A stretch of 21,990 bases of DNA, from NCBI GenBank assembly GCA_017378975.1, contig JAFNXT010000097.1, positions 1 through 21,990 of the forward strand. The letters are read 5' to 3'. The notes below the pieces were generated by a model. That model saw nothing but the letters and a program-made list of their open reading frames with translations. It had not been told where the DNA came from and did no database searches. Shown in pieces: positions 5,620-14,214 of this stretch. Every line of letters begins with the position of its first letter. Position 1 is the first letter of the stretch. Source of the stretch: Oscillospiraceae bacterium (lineage in GTDB: Bacteria; Bacillota; Clostridia; Oscillospirales; Oscillospiraceae). The translations under genes were made by a program, and so were the position numbers.

Positions 5620-7719
5620 TCAATGGCTGGCGAAGAGGATCAGCTTGTCCTCCGGCTGCAGATGGACCCGGATCTGGGACTGGTCACCGCCGAAGATGAC
5701 CCGTTTCCCGCTGGGTCTGACGTAACCCAGCACCAGCACAGGCTCCCGCTCCTCCTCCGGCAACGACGCGTCCACCGAGGCCTCGAACACCGCCCGGATC
5801 AGTTGCTCGGCGGTGCAGGGACCGGGGACCTCTCTGAAATACTGTCCCACCTTCTTGATATAAACTTCCTTGCTGTCGCCACCCTCCTCGTCATAGCTGA
5901 GGATGTCGGAATAGAAGTCGAACAGGGCATCCACCTCGCCGATCTGGGCGATCATCTTACTGATGTAACGGTTGCTGATCACCACGTTGTTGACGGAGTA
6001 CTTGTTGACGATGTCATGGTGCTTGGGGTCGATGATCTCCACGATCACATCGATGCTGCCGGGGTCGAAGCCGGGCTCCCGCATCTTCCGGTCGATGATC
6101 TCCTGCACATAGATCAGGCTGGACAGGGCGTTGGCATCGATGTCCTCATTGAGCACCGAATCATCGGACAGGATCAGGATGCTGGTATCGTGATCATAGG
6201 TCGCCACGAACTTCTCGATCGCGTCGCAGACCGTCTTCTCATCATAAACGTCCGCCGCCACGGTGGCGGTGACGAAGGGGTAGTCCCGGTAGTAGTCCAT
6301 CCGCTCCAGACTCTTCCGGTCATCGATCACCATGATATCCACGATCGGATCGCCATCACGGTCCCACTCCGCGCAGAAGGAGCGGAAGCCCTGCATGATG
6401 TCCCGGCACTTGCTGTTGTGGCCCAGGATCACGATGCTCTTATGCTCCATCCAGTAATCACGGTCCAGCGCCACCTTGAACTCACTGGGCACCGGATCCG
6501 TGGTGGTCCGTGCCAGATCCTCGTCACACTCAGCCACATAGTAGCAGTAGTGCTTGCCGCCGTGCTCCATGACCGTCAGCGGGATCGCTCTGCGATGGTT
6601 CGCCAGATACTGTTTAGCGTAGGACGGGAAGTTGCCCACCTCCTGAGGGATGGAATAGAATTCGGCGCCCCGGTTGGAAAACAGTTCCTCGTAGGTAGAG
6701 TTCAGCTCCGGCATCAGACAGAACTGGGACAGGATCTGGCCCAGCACCTGATTGACCCGGACCGGCACGATGTCGCATCGGCCTTCCACCTGTTTGCTCC
6801 GGATGATCTTCCGGACCAGCTCCCAGGTCCAGTCATCGGTGATCTCCACGATGATCTTCTGGTCTGCCGCCGAATCCTCGGCGGAGGTGATGTCCGCCAC
6901 CTGCATCAGGGTCTTGATGGTCTGGGAATTGCCCCGGCCGCTGGTCTCCACCCGTTCCCGATGCTCGTAGCGGCAGAGGGTGTTGTTGATATCGTTGCCC
7001 AAAATGATGATGGATCTGGCCCGTTCCAGAGAGATGTCCTGCAGCTGCTTGGTGGAGAACACGTCGCCCTCCCGGACCACCACCGTCAGGTTCCGGCGGA
7101 ACCGGTTTTTCCGGATGGCCATGACTCTGGCGAAGAAGGGCAGATGCCGATACCGCTGCTCCACCAGTCGGTTCTGACGGGCCACGGTATCCGCGATCCG
7201 TTCCTCGATCTCCTTCCGGATCTCCTCCTTCCGGCCGTTGACCAGCACCATGATCTTCTGCTTCTTCTCACTGAAGAGGAAGTCGTTCAGGATCTCCGAG
7301 GCTCTGGTGTTCCAGTTCAGGATCACCACATGGTCCGAGACCCGGACCTTGTGCTTGCCTTCGTTGGCGTTCTCGATGAAATTCGAGATGTAGTTGGTGA
7401 CGTAACCGATCAGGGAGCCGGTGAAGGTGATCATCCCGATGATCACCACCGCCAGACAGGCCAGTACGATCAGCACACCGGACTGTCCGATATCCGCCAC
7501 CACGAACTGGATACAGCCTGCGTCCAGGATCATCATCACCGTACAGAACGCCGCTTCCACGAAGCCCATCCGTTCCGTCCCGTCCACCGACAAAGAGCTG
7601 ATCACCAGTGCCGCCACCAGCAGCAACACCACGTTGAACAGTATGATCACGCTCAGCACCATCTTCCCGGGATCCTTCACCCGTTGGATACTGAGCCATT
7701 CCGTGATCTTCCTTCTCAT
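5620..7719 (-). CDS. CASTOR/POLLUX-like ion channel with RCK-type domains
   Basis: Protein of 699 residues. Residues 1-115 hold two membrane spans (about 20-43 and 80-108) flanking a pore loop with LDAG (65-68). Plant CASTOR and POLLUX channels have DAG within their ADAGNHA selectivity filter, so the fit is good. The cytoplasmic part contains two Rossmann-like RCK/TrkA-N modules, starting at VVILNWNTRASEIL (131-144) and SIVILGHNSKCRDIM (about 427-441). This agrees with the family, in which large RCK-like domains gate the pore in response to ligands or ions. Plant relatives are Ca2+/K+-permeable nuclear-envelope channels; bacterial ones are little studied. It follows the DA1-like gene by 60 bp across a terminator-like hairpin, has AAGGAAGGA before the ATG, and no obvious promoter of its own. 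It is therefore probably expressed by read-through from the VWA/tubulin-like operon. Confidence 0.82.
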   Translation of the reverse strand: MRRKITEWLSIQRVKDPGKMVLSVIILFNVVLLLVAALVISSLSVDGTERMGFVEAAFCTVMMILDAGCIQFVVADIGQSGVLIVLACLAVVIIGMITFTGSLIGYVTNYISNFIENANEGKHKVRVSDHVVILNWNTRASEILNDFLFSEKKQKIMVLVNGRKEEIRKEIEERIADTVARQNRLVEQRYRHLPFFARVMAIRKNRFRRNLTVVVREGDVFSTKQLQDISLERARSIIILGNDINNTLCRYEHRERVETSGRGNSQTIKTLMQVADITSAEDSAADQKIIVEITDDWTWELVRKIIRSKQVEGRCDIVPVRVNQVLGQILSQFCLMPELNSTYEELFSNRGAEFYSIPQEVGNFPSYAKQYLANHRRAIPLTVMEHGGKHYCYYVAECDEDLARTTTDPVPSEFKVALDRDYWMEHKSIVILGHNSKCRDIMQGFRSFCAEWDRDGDPIVDIMVIDDRKSLERMDYYRDYPFVTATVAADVYDEKTVCDAIEKFVATYDHDTSILILSDDSVLNEDIDANALSSLIYVQEIIDRKMREPGFDPGSIDVIVEIIDPKHHDIVNKYSVNNVVISNRYISKMIAQIGEVDALFDFYSDILSYDEEGGDSKEVYIKKVGQYFREVPGPCTAEQLIRAVFEASVDASLPEEEREPVLVLGYVRPSGKRVIFGGDQSQIRVHLQPEDKLILFASH

Positions 7720-7737
7720 TTTCTCATCCTTCCTTTC

Positions 7738-7770
7738 AAAAAAGCAGGGAGCGTGATCGCTCCCTGCTTC
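7738..7770 (-). terminator. Rho-independent terminator or attenuator before the channel gene
   Basis: GCAGGGAGCG (7744-7753) pairs perfectly with 7758-7767 around loop TGAT, and six Ts follow on the minus strand (7738-7743). It starts 10 bases after the stop of the 1471-residue protein and ends 18 bases before the channel start codon. The channel RBS lies right after the T-tract, so partial read-through would set channel expression below that of the upstream genes. Confidence 0.85.
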
Positions 7771-7779
7771 TTCCTTCTA

Positions 7780-10700
7780 TCACAAAGGTCTCTTGGGTTC
7801 ATCGAAGGGAGTTTTCCCACTGACGCTGGAGCCGATGGTCAAAGGATATTTGTCCGCGTATTTCACGAAGCCCCGGCCGTATTCGTCCTGCCGGTGCCGG
7901 GTGATCATCTCTTCACGCTTGGCTGTGGCGGTCTCGCCCATCAGATAAGCGTACTGGATCTCCACCCATTTGGCCATGCCCTCGTAGACCTCCAGTTCGT
8001 CCTTGCCATAGGTCTTCTTGATGTCCCGGCCGTCCCAGTTCAGGTACTGCCAGATGTGGGTCATCTCGTGGACCATGGTCATGGTGGACATGAGCTTGGG
8101 GGCTCCGTTCTCCACCAGGATGCTGTAACCGTTGCCATCCTTGATCGCCACGCCCAGCACCCGTCCGTCGGAGTTGCCGGTGGGGACGAAGGTCCGGCCC
8201 AGCTTCCGGTGGAGCTTCCTGGAGTTGACCATCTGCACATGGACCGGCGCGTTGATCTTCACGCCGAAGAGCATCTTCATGTTCCTCAGCACCGCGTCAT
8301 GGAGGGCCACGAACTCATCGAGGCTCTTCACCGCCGTCCGGGCGCAATCCGGGCAACGCTCACGGCCGTCTCCCAGTACATCGAAGTCCATACCGGCCAT
8401 GTCACAGCCGCAGAAGTCGCAGTAGTGGGCGCCTTCCCGTCCGGGGACGAAGGTCCGCTCCACCAGATCCGCCACATCCTTGCCCTTCCGGGCCTGGGTC
8501 AGGGCGCTGTTGCTGTAGCCAAGGCCCGTCAGCAGATCCCGGACGCCCTGGATCTGGAGGGACTGGGCCAGCTCGTCACTGCCATAGCGCAGATAGAAGC
8601 GGTCCTTATAAGCCAGACGCTCCCGCTTGCCACCGGGCTTGAGGATCTTCTCCTTCTCGTAGTCCACGGTGTCCCCGTCGGAACCGGCACCGGTCTCCAC
8701 CTCCCCCTCGGGCACGTCCCCGGGATCGGTGGTGGGCTCGGCATCGGCCAGCCGACGGCTGAACAGGGCACGGGACTCCATCGGAGCCTCTTCCTCCACG
8801 GTCTGCTCCTCAGAGGGCGCGGGATCCAGGGGCACCAGAGGCTCGTCGTCAGGCACACCGGGCTCTCCCACGGGCTCTGTATCGGTTTCGGGCTCCGTAC
8901 CGGCTTCGGGCTCCGGCTCGGCTTTCTTCTTTTTCCGCCGGAAGAGCTTCCGGAAGAATTCCCGGATCTTCCGCAAGATCCGGCGGAAGAAGCCTTCCTT
9001 CTTCCCGTCGGCACCGGGCTCTGCGCCATCGGGGCCGTCGGCATCGGTGGGCCCGTCCTGTCCGGGCTCGCCGCCCTCGGTGCCCTCATCGCCTTCAGGC
9101 TTGGGTTCCTCGGAGGCCAGCTTCTCCTCATGCCACTGCAGATAGTCGCAGATGATCGCGAAGATCCGGTCCAGATTCCGCTCCACCGTGTCCAGAAGAC
9201 CGATGTCCATCTGACTGTCCTCGATCAGATAGATGCTGTTGCCATCAGGCTCGAAGCCCTCCTCGCCGTAAAGGCTGTAGGTATTGGGCAGGCTCGCCTC
9301 GCCGCCGCAGACAGCCACCAGATAGTCCTGGTTCTCTGCCAGCAGGGTCCGCAGGACCTCGTTGATCAGCAGGGTCAGGGTCTGGACGGTGCCCTCCGGC
9401 AGGGTCTCCCCGGGCCGCAGGTCCACCCGGACCAATGCCTTGTTGTGGTAGATCCGGTCGGGCACGCCGTTGATGGCCACCCGTCGACCGCCTGCCAGAT
9501 CGTTGTAACGGTCCAGCTTCCAGTAGGCAGGGCTCTGCACCCGGATGTCCGCATACTGGCGGCAGATCCGGATCGTGCCCATGTCCTTGCACTCGCCCAT
9601 GGTCTGAGAGTCCACAGGATGGGCGATGTAGTAATCACGGACCTGCCGGTAAGCAGGCCGGCCGTGGATATGCTCGGACGCACGGCGGACCACGACCTTG
9701 CCCTCGGAGGTCACCCGGAGCATCTCGTAATACTTGCCGCCGAAGGTGAAGAACTGACCGGGCAGATATTTCTGATACACATGGCCCCGAAGCTCTGTGC
9801 CCAGATACTGCCGCTCGCCATTGTCGTCTTCCGCCACATACTCGGCCATGGCAAGGTCCCCCAGCACCACCTTGATGAACCGGCTGTTGGTGATGCAGTA
9901 CATATCCTCCATCCTGCCGGTATCCATGTCGAAGCGGCGCTTATGCACCAGCACCTCGGAGGTGAAGACCTCCTCGCCGTCGGGGGTCTGACGGTGCAGC
10001 AGGAGCCTGCCGTCCAGATCCTCGGTGGTGTGGCCAAGGTGGCCGCAACTGAGGCAGATCTGCTGCCACAGGCTCCGCAGAGGATCGGTGGCATCCCGGT
10101 CCACCATCACCAGCTCCCGGACGATGTCCCGCTCCGGCACCAGACCGGTGCTCATGCGCAGACACAGCCGCAGGACCACGTTCCGCACGGTACGGGCATA
10201 GTCGGCGGTGATGTAGGGGATCGCCTTGGGGTCGGTGCGGAAGATGCTCTCGTTGTCTGCCATGTAGTCCTTCAGCAGGTACTCCGGGCAGATCACATTG
10301 ATGAAGCCCTGTTCGGTGGCACGGGTAGCGAAGCTGCGCCGCATCTCGAACATATTGAAGCTCTCATCCTCCACGGTGATGTACTGCTCCGCCTTCACCG
10401 GAGCGCTCCACATATCCGTGGACACCCGGAACACCCGGTCCATCATCTCCTGAGAGGGAGGGAGCTTGGCATACTTCAAAAGGTCATAATAATACTGTCT
10501 GGCGATCCACTGGATATCCACCACCGGGAAGGAGTCGCCGCCGTACCAGCGGGTCTCGGGGATCTGCTCCTTCAACGCGGCGAAGGACAGCTCTGTGCCC
10601 ATGCCCAGATACCGGGAGATGTTGGGCAACAGCCGGTGCTGCAGGTGCTCGCCGTCGGCATCCCAGACCATACAGGAGGCGGTGCCCTTGTGATGGTTGG

Positions 10701-12195
10701 TGGCGGACACCTCCTGAAGGCTCACCATGAGGATATGGGAAAGCGCGTCCAGCAGGCCGTCGCAGTTCTTGTCGGCGGAGCAGAACACCAGCCGCTTCTT
10801 CCTGTCCCGGCGGCAATGCCGCACCAGAGAGTTCAGGCCCACCTGCGCGGTGGTCACCAGACGGGAGGGCTCGATCAGCACCACGAAGCCCACCTGATCG
10901 AAGAAGTCCCGGTTCCGTTCATGCATCCGAAGATCATGGACGCTGGAGCGGGTCAGGATGCCCACGTCGGGCACCGGCACCTCTTCCTCCGGGTCCTCCC
11001 GGCCTTCCAGCACCCCGATCTTCCAAAGATCCGGGATGTGGGACACCGAGGCCAGACCCTCACGGACCCACTGACTCACGTTCTCCTCCGTGCCATGGCG
11101 ACCCAGGATCACCAGCACCTTCTGGTGCCGGAGCAGGGCCCGGTCCATGGGGAAGAAGATATAGGGGATCAGATCGTAGTAGAACGGATCGTTGAACAGC
11201 ACGCTCTGACCGTTCAGGAGCTGTCTGCCGGAGAGCAGGTAGTTGGCATCGATGTCCAGACCGTCCCGGACCCGGGCCTGCATGAACTTGCCATAGGCCT
11301 CCTCGGCCATGGCATCGCTCTGCTCCAGCCGCTCCAGAAGCTCTTTCTCCATGGCACCGTCCGTATCGGCTTCGCAGACGTCGTTGTTCTCGGCGTCCAG
11401 CTTGTCCCCGAAGAGGCTCCGCAGGACACCCATCATGGAAGAATAGTCGACGCTTTTCCGGGCCTCTTCGTCATCGGCCCCTTCCTGACGCTTGCGTTCC
11501 TTTTTGGTCAGACCGTTGAGGAAGGCGCAGACTTCGCCGAGGATGATCACGCTGAAGACAGGATAGTACACCGCCGTCAGCAGTTCGTTCAGATACAGCC
11601 GGCTGGAGACCAGCACGCCGATGGCACCCACCAGCACGGCGGCCACATACATGGTCTTCAGGAAGGTCCGGGCCTGCCCGAAGCGGGGCTTCAGGTCCCA
11701 CCGGTCATCCTCTTCATCATACTCATAGAAGATCCCGGCCAGCATCTGGAACAGCCCACCGTCCCGGAACAGCCCCTTCATCAGCAGCAGGATGACGGGC
11801 TTGACCAGCACATAGGCCAGAAGGATCAGGGCATTGGCCACATAGAAGGCCCAGAAGTTCAGGTTGAGCTTTTTGATGAAGCCCTCCAGCAGGTCCGCCA
11901 GACCGTGGGCACCGGTGCCCAGAGACTTCAGGGCCTGAGGGAGCTTCCGCAGGACCCAGTCACCGAAGGAACGGATCCAGTCATCGATCCTCAGCAGGCA
12001 CAGCACCGCCAGATCGTAGATCTCACTCAGCAGGAAGGTGGCCACGATACACAGCACCAGCGCCACGATGGGCATCAAAAACTGCTTGTACCGGATCTTC
12101 CGCTTCAGGTTCGCCTTGCTGTTCCACCAGCACAAAACGCCGAAGGGGAGCAGCATCAGGATCATCTTAGCAAGGCTGATCAGCAGTTCGATCAT
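7780..12195 (-). CDS. Multispanning membrane protein with zinc knuckle and DA1-like peptidase
   Basis: Protein of 1471 residues. The first 235 residues hold about five membrane spans (near 5-23, 38-60, 112-138, 183-205, 210-230). A long middle region of unknown family follows; IGVLEG, VGILTRSS and FVVLIEPSRL loosely recall a decayed helicase-like fold (weak). Residues about 1025-1160 are an acidic Pro/Glu/Gly linker interrupted at 1065-1091 by a very basic amphipathic helix (FFRRILRKIREFFRKLFRR). Then comes a zinc knuckle, C1259-x2-C1262-x18-C1281-x2-C1284, and a peptidase with HEMTH (H1376, E1377, H1380) and a downstream EGMAKW glutamate (E1405). The knuckle-plus-peptidase order and the GYSILVENGAPKL segment before the HExxH resemble LIM-peptidase DA1 proteins. 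GGGAGGAG precedes the ATG. It overlaps the preceding gene by 29 bp. Peptidase activity is likely; the target is unknown. Confidence 0.78.
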   Translation of the reverse strand: MIELLISLAKMILMLLPFGVLCWWNSKANLKRKIRYKQFLMPIVALVLCIVATFLLSEIYDLAVLCLLRIDDWIRSFGDWVLRKLPQALKSLGTGAHGLADLLEGFIKKLNLNFWAFYVANALILLAYVLVKPVILLLMKGLFRDGGLFQMLAGIFYEYDEEDDRWDLKPRFGQARTFLKTMYVAAVLVGAIGVLVSSRLYLNELLTAVYYPVFSVIILGEVCAFLNGLTKKERKRQEGADDEEARKSVDYSSMMGVLRSLFGDKLDAENNDVCEADTDGAMEKELLERLEQSDAMAEEAYGKFMQARVRDGLDIDANYLLSGRQLLNGQSVLFNDPFYYDLIPYIFFPMDRALLRHQKVLVILGRHGTEENVSQWVREGLASVSHIPDLWKIGVLEGREDPEEEVPVPDVGILTRSSVHDLRMHERNRDFFDQVGFVVLIEPSRLVTTAQVGLNSLVRHCRRDRKKRLVFCSADKNCDGLLDALSHILMVSLQEVSATNHHKGTASCMVWDADGEHLQHRLLPNISRYLGMGTELSFAALKEQIPETRWYGGDSFPVVDIQWIARQYYYDLLKYAKLPPSQEMMDRVFRVSTDMWSAPVKAEQYITVEDESFNMFEMRRSFATRATEQGFINVICPEYLLKDYMADNESIFRTDPKAIPYITADYARTVRNVVLRLCLRMSTGLVPERDIVRELVMVDRDATDPLRSLWQQICLSCGHLGHTTEDLDGRLLLHRQTPDGEEVFTSEVLVHKRRFDMDTGRMEDMYCITNSRFIKVVLGDLAMAEYVAEDDNGERQYLGTELRGHVYQKYLPGQFFTFGGKYYEMLRVTSEGKVVVRRASEHIHGRPAYRQVRDYYIAHPVDSQTMGECKDMGTIRICRQYADIRVQSPAYWKLDRYNDLAGGRRVAINGVPDRIYHNKALVRVDLRPGETLPEGTVQTLTLLINEVLRTLLAENQDYLVAVCGGEASLPNTYSLYGEEGFEPDGNSIYLIEDSQMDIGLLDTVERNLDRIFAIICDYLQWHEEKLASEEPKPEGDEGTEGGEPGQDGPTDADGPDGAEPGADGKKEGFFRRILRKIREFFRKLFRRKKKKAEPEPEAGTEPETDTEPVGEPGVPDDEPLVPLDPAPSEEQTVEEEAPMESRALFSRRLADAEPTTDPGDVPEGEVETGAGSDGDTVDYEKEKILKPGGKRERLAYKDRFYLRYGSDELAQSLQIQGVRDLLTGLGYSNSALTQARKGKDVADLVERTFVPGREGAHYCDFCGCDMAGMDFDVLGDGRERCPDCARTAVKSLDEFVALHDAVLRNMKMLFGVKINAPVHVQMVNSRKLHRKLGRTFVPTGNSDGRVLGVAIKDGNGYSILVENGAPKLMSTMTMVHEMTHIWQYLNWDGRDIKKTYGKDELEVYEGMAKWVEIQYAYLMGETATAKREEMITRHRQDEYGRGFVKYADKYPLTIGSSVSGKTPFDEPKRPL

Positions 12196-14152
12196 GCAGC
12201 TCCTCCCTTCTGATCGTCATAGACCGGATGAAATCCACAGGCACGTCCACCTCGTTCCCCTTCTGGAGGAAGGAGATCCGGGTCCGCTGTGCCTCGGAAT
12301 AAGGCATGGGGTACTCCATATCTCTGGGCCGGGAGAAATCGTAGTCGTAGGGCTTGACCCCATCGGTCTCCGGCTTCTCCTTGGGCAGGAAGGCGCCGAA
12401 CACGTCATGGAACTCCTCCCGGGCGCAGATCACGTCCATCTCGTGCTTCTTCAGGATCCGGATCGCCATGGTGTCGGGATCGGCGGTATCCCTGCGGTAG
12501 TTCAGCACGGAATGGCCCCGGCGGACGTTGCACACATGGCTCAGGTATCTGGAATACTGGGTCAGAGACCCCTCCACCTCGTCCACGATGCCGTCCATGA
12601 TGCCGTTGTAGTTGCTGAAGCCCATCCGGACCGGCACACGCATACCGAACAGCGCGATCAGCGCCGTGGCCGCCATGAGGATGCCACCGCCCAGCAGGAA
12701 CAGCAAAGAGAACAGACTGCCGTTGGTCGCCCGGAAATTGCTCAGGAACATGGGCAAAAAGCCCGTCAGGTACAGTCCCAGAGAAGCGCCGCCCAAGATC
12801 AGGGTCCACTTCCGGGTCATACGCCGTTCGATGATGGTATGCACCCGCTTATCCTGAGCGCTCAGATCCTTGTCATAACGCTCCGTGTCATACAGATCCG
12901 TCAGCTTCAGATCCACCATCTTCATCTCTTCCCGGGCAACGTATTCCTCCACGTCCTCCAGCTGGTAAACATTGAGCCCGTCCGCCACGGACAGGTCCAC
13001 CTGCTCCATCCGGCGAAGATCGCTGACGGTACGGCGCAGGGCCCTTCTGGGGAGCTTGAGATATTTGTTCAGTGCCTTCCGGGAGCCGTCATAGCCCGCC
13101 ATCCACATCCGCCGCTCACTGGTGGGGCAGTCGGTGGCAAGGCCCAGTGCGTCAGGCCGGACGAACAGCTCCGAGGTGTCGAACTCCTGCACCGTGTTCA
13201 CAGGCACGGTCATATTGGAGCAGAAGATCACCTCCGCATCCCGGTCGGACAACCGGGGCTTCTCCGTCGCCCGGAGCTTCCGGATCTTGGCTCCGATCGC
13301 CAGCCGGGTAGCTTCCAGCTTGGCATCGTAGCTTCCAAGGAACCTCCGGAGGGCCTCCTCATCGTTGAGGCAGTCCATCACATACACCCGGTTGGCCCGC
13401 AACGCGCCCATGGGCACCTCGTTGGCCGCCAGCACCATCATGGCATAGAGGAACCGGATGTATCCAAAGGTATAGTTGCAGTGGCTCTTCGGTAACACAT
13501 CGAAGAGCAGATACCGCATCTTATCGAAATACAGGTTATAATCGTAAAAGCGGGAGTATTGGAGCTCGTCCTTCTGGTCCCATGCCACCCGGATATCATG
13601 GAGCTCCCGGTCACAGCACCGTCTGGCCACGCAGATGACCTCCTCCGGCAGCTCCACCTGAGGCACATAGTCCCCCAGGAGCTGACGGCGGATCGCCGCC
13701 TTCGCCTGGCTCTGAGCCAGATACTCACCGAACTCCGGATCCGAGGCGATATCTCCATCACCATCGGTCATGGGAGCCTGACAGAGCCAGGTCATGAGCC
13801 GGACCAGCGGCTCCCGGGCGGCTTTCCCGTAGGAATCCAGCCGGGCCTGACGGCGCAGAGCCAGATAGTCCTCCCGGGACATCTCCGCGGGACGGACCGG
13901 ATCGCAGTGGTCCACCCGGTCGAAGGGATTGGACTGACCGATCCCCGTCTCGTCGCAGATCACCACCGCCCGCCAACGTTCCTGCCGGGCCACACAGTCA
14001 TGCAGCTCCGGCACGGTCTCCAGAAGGGTCTGACCCTCCGGTCGCCACCGGCACAGGGCGATCTGATCGTTCTTCAGGAAGGGGGCCAGGAAATCCCGGT
14101 ATTGCCGGATGCTCTCCAAATGCTCCTGCTCTAAGATCACAACAGTGAACAC
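12167..14152 (-). CDS. Protein of unknown function with two membrane spans, operon partner of the tubulin-like protein
   Basis: Protein of 661 residues that I do not recognise. The GTG start at 14152 is chosen because GGAGGT lies seven bases upstream. Residues 1-448 look cytoplasmic; the opening (FTVVILEQEHLESIR, then RAVVICDE near 61-68) has a Rossmann-like alternation of strands and helices, and DLSVADGLNVYQLEDVEEYV (387-406) looks like a helical segment. Two hydrophobic spans follow (449-471 and 479-503) with a short loop, then about 155 residues on the same side as the N-terminus, including an acidic GIMDGIVDEVEGSL segment. The gene lies 62 bp after the tubulin-like gene and overlaps the peptidase gene by 29 bp, so co-translation with the peptidase is likely. 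It may be a membrane dock for the tubulin-like protein (inference only). Confidence 0.75.
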   Translation of the reverse strand: MFTVVILEQEHLESIRQYRDFLAPFLKNDQIALCRWRPEGQTLLETVPELHDCVARQERWRAVVICDETGIGQSNPFDRVDHCDPVRPAEMSREDYLALRRQARLDSYGKAAREPLVRLMTWLCQAPMTDGDGDIASDPEFGEYLAQSQAKAAIRRQLLGDYVPQVELPEEVICVARRCCDRELHDIRVAWDQKDELQYSRFYDYNLYFDKMRYLLFDVLPKSHCNYTFGYIRFLYAMMVLAANEVPMGALRANRVYVMDCLNDEEALRRFLGSYDAKLEATRLAIGAKIRKLRATEKPRLSDRDAEVIFCSNMTVPVNTVQEFDTSELFVRPDALGLATDCPTSERRMWMAGYDGSRKALNKYLKLPRRALRRTVSDLRRMEQVDLSVADGLNVYQLEDVEEYVAREEMKMVDLKLTDLYDTERYDKDLSAQDKRVHTIIERRMTRKWTLILGGASLGLYLTGFLPMFLSNFRATNGSLFSLLFLLGGGILMAATALIALFGMRVPVRMGFSNYNGIMDGIVDEVEGSLTQYSRYLSHVCNVRRGHSVLNYRRDTADPDTMAIRILKKHEMDVICAREEFHDVFGAFLPKEKPETDGVKPYDYDFSRPRDMEYPMPYSEAQRTRISFLQKGNEVDVPVDFIRSMTIRREELHDRTADQPC

Positions 14153-14169
14153 GCTCTCACCTCCGTTCC

Positions 14170-14191
14170 CCGGGGCACAGACCTGCCCCGG
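14170..14191 (-). other. Intercistronic hairpin without T-tract
   Basis: CCGGGGCA (14170-14177) pairs perfectly with TGCCCCGG (14184-14191) around a six-base loop, in the 62-base gap between the tubulin-like gene and the next one. No T run follows, so an mRNA processing or stability element that sets the ratio of the two proteins is more likely than a terminator. The RBS of the next gene begins about seven bases beyond it. Confidence 0.5.
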
Positions 14192-14214
14192 TCATTTTCA
14201 TGCGCAGACGAGGA

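Noticed and set aside
5602..12213. A 2203-codon open frame on the plus strand, antisense to the channel and peptidase genes.
   Set aside because: Its translation is His/Gln/Asp/Leu-rich without domains, it lacks an RBS, and it mirrors two genes with clear motifs on the other strand. GC-rich codon use simply leaves few stop codons in the opposite frame.
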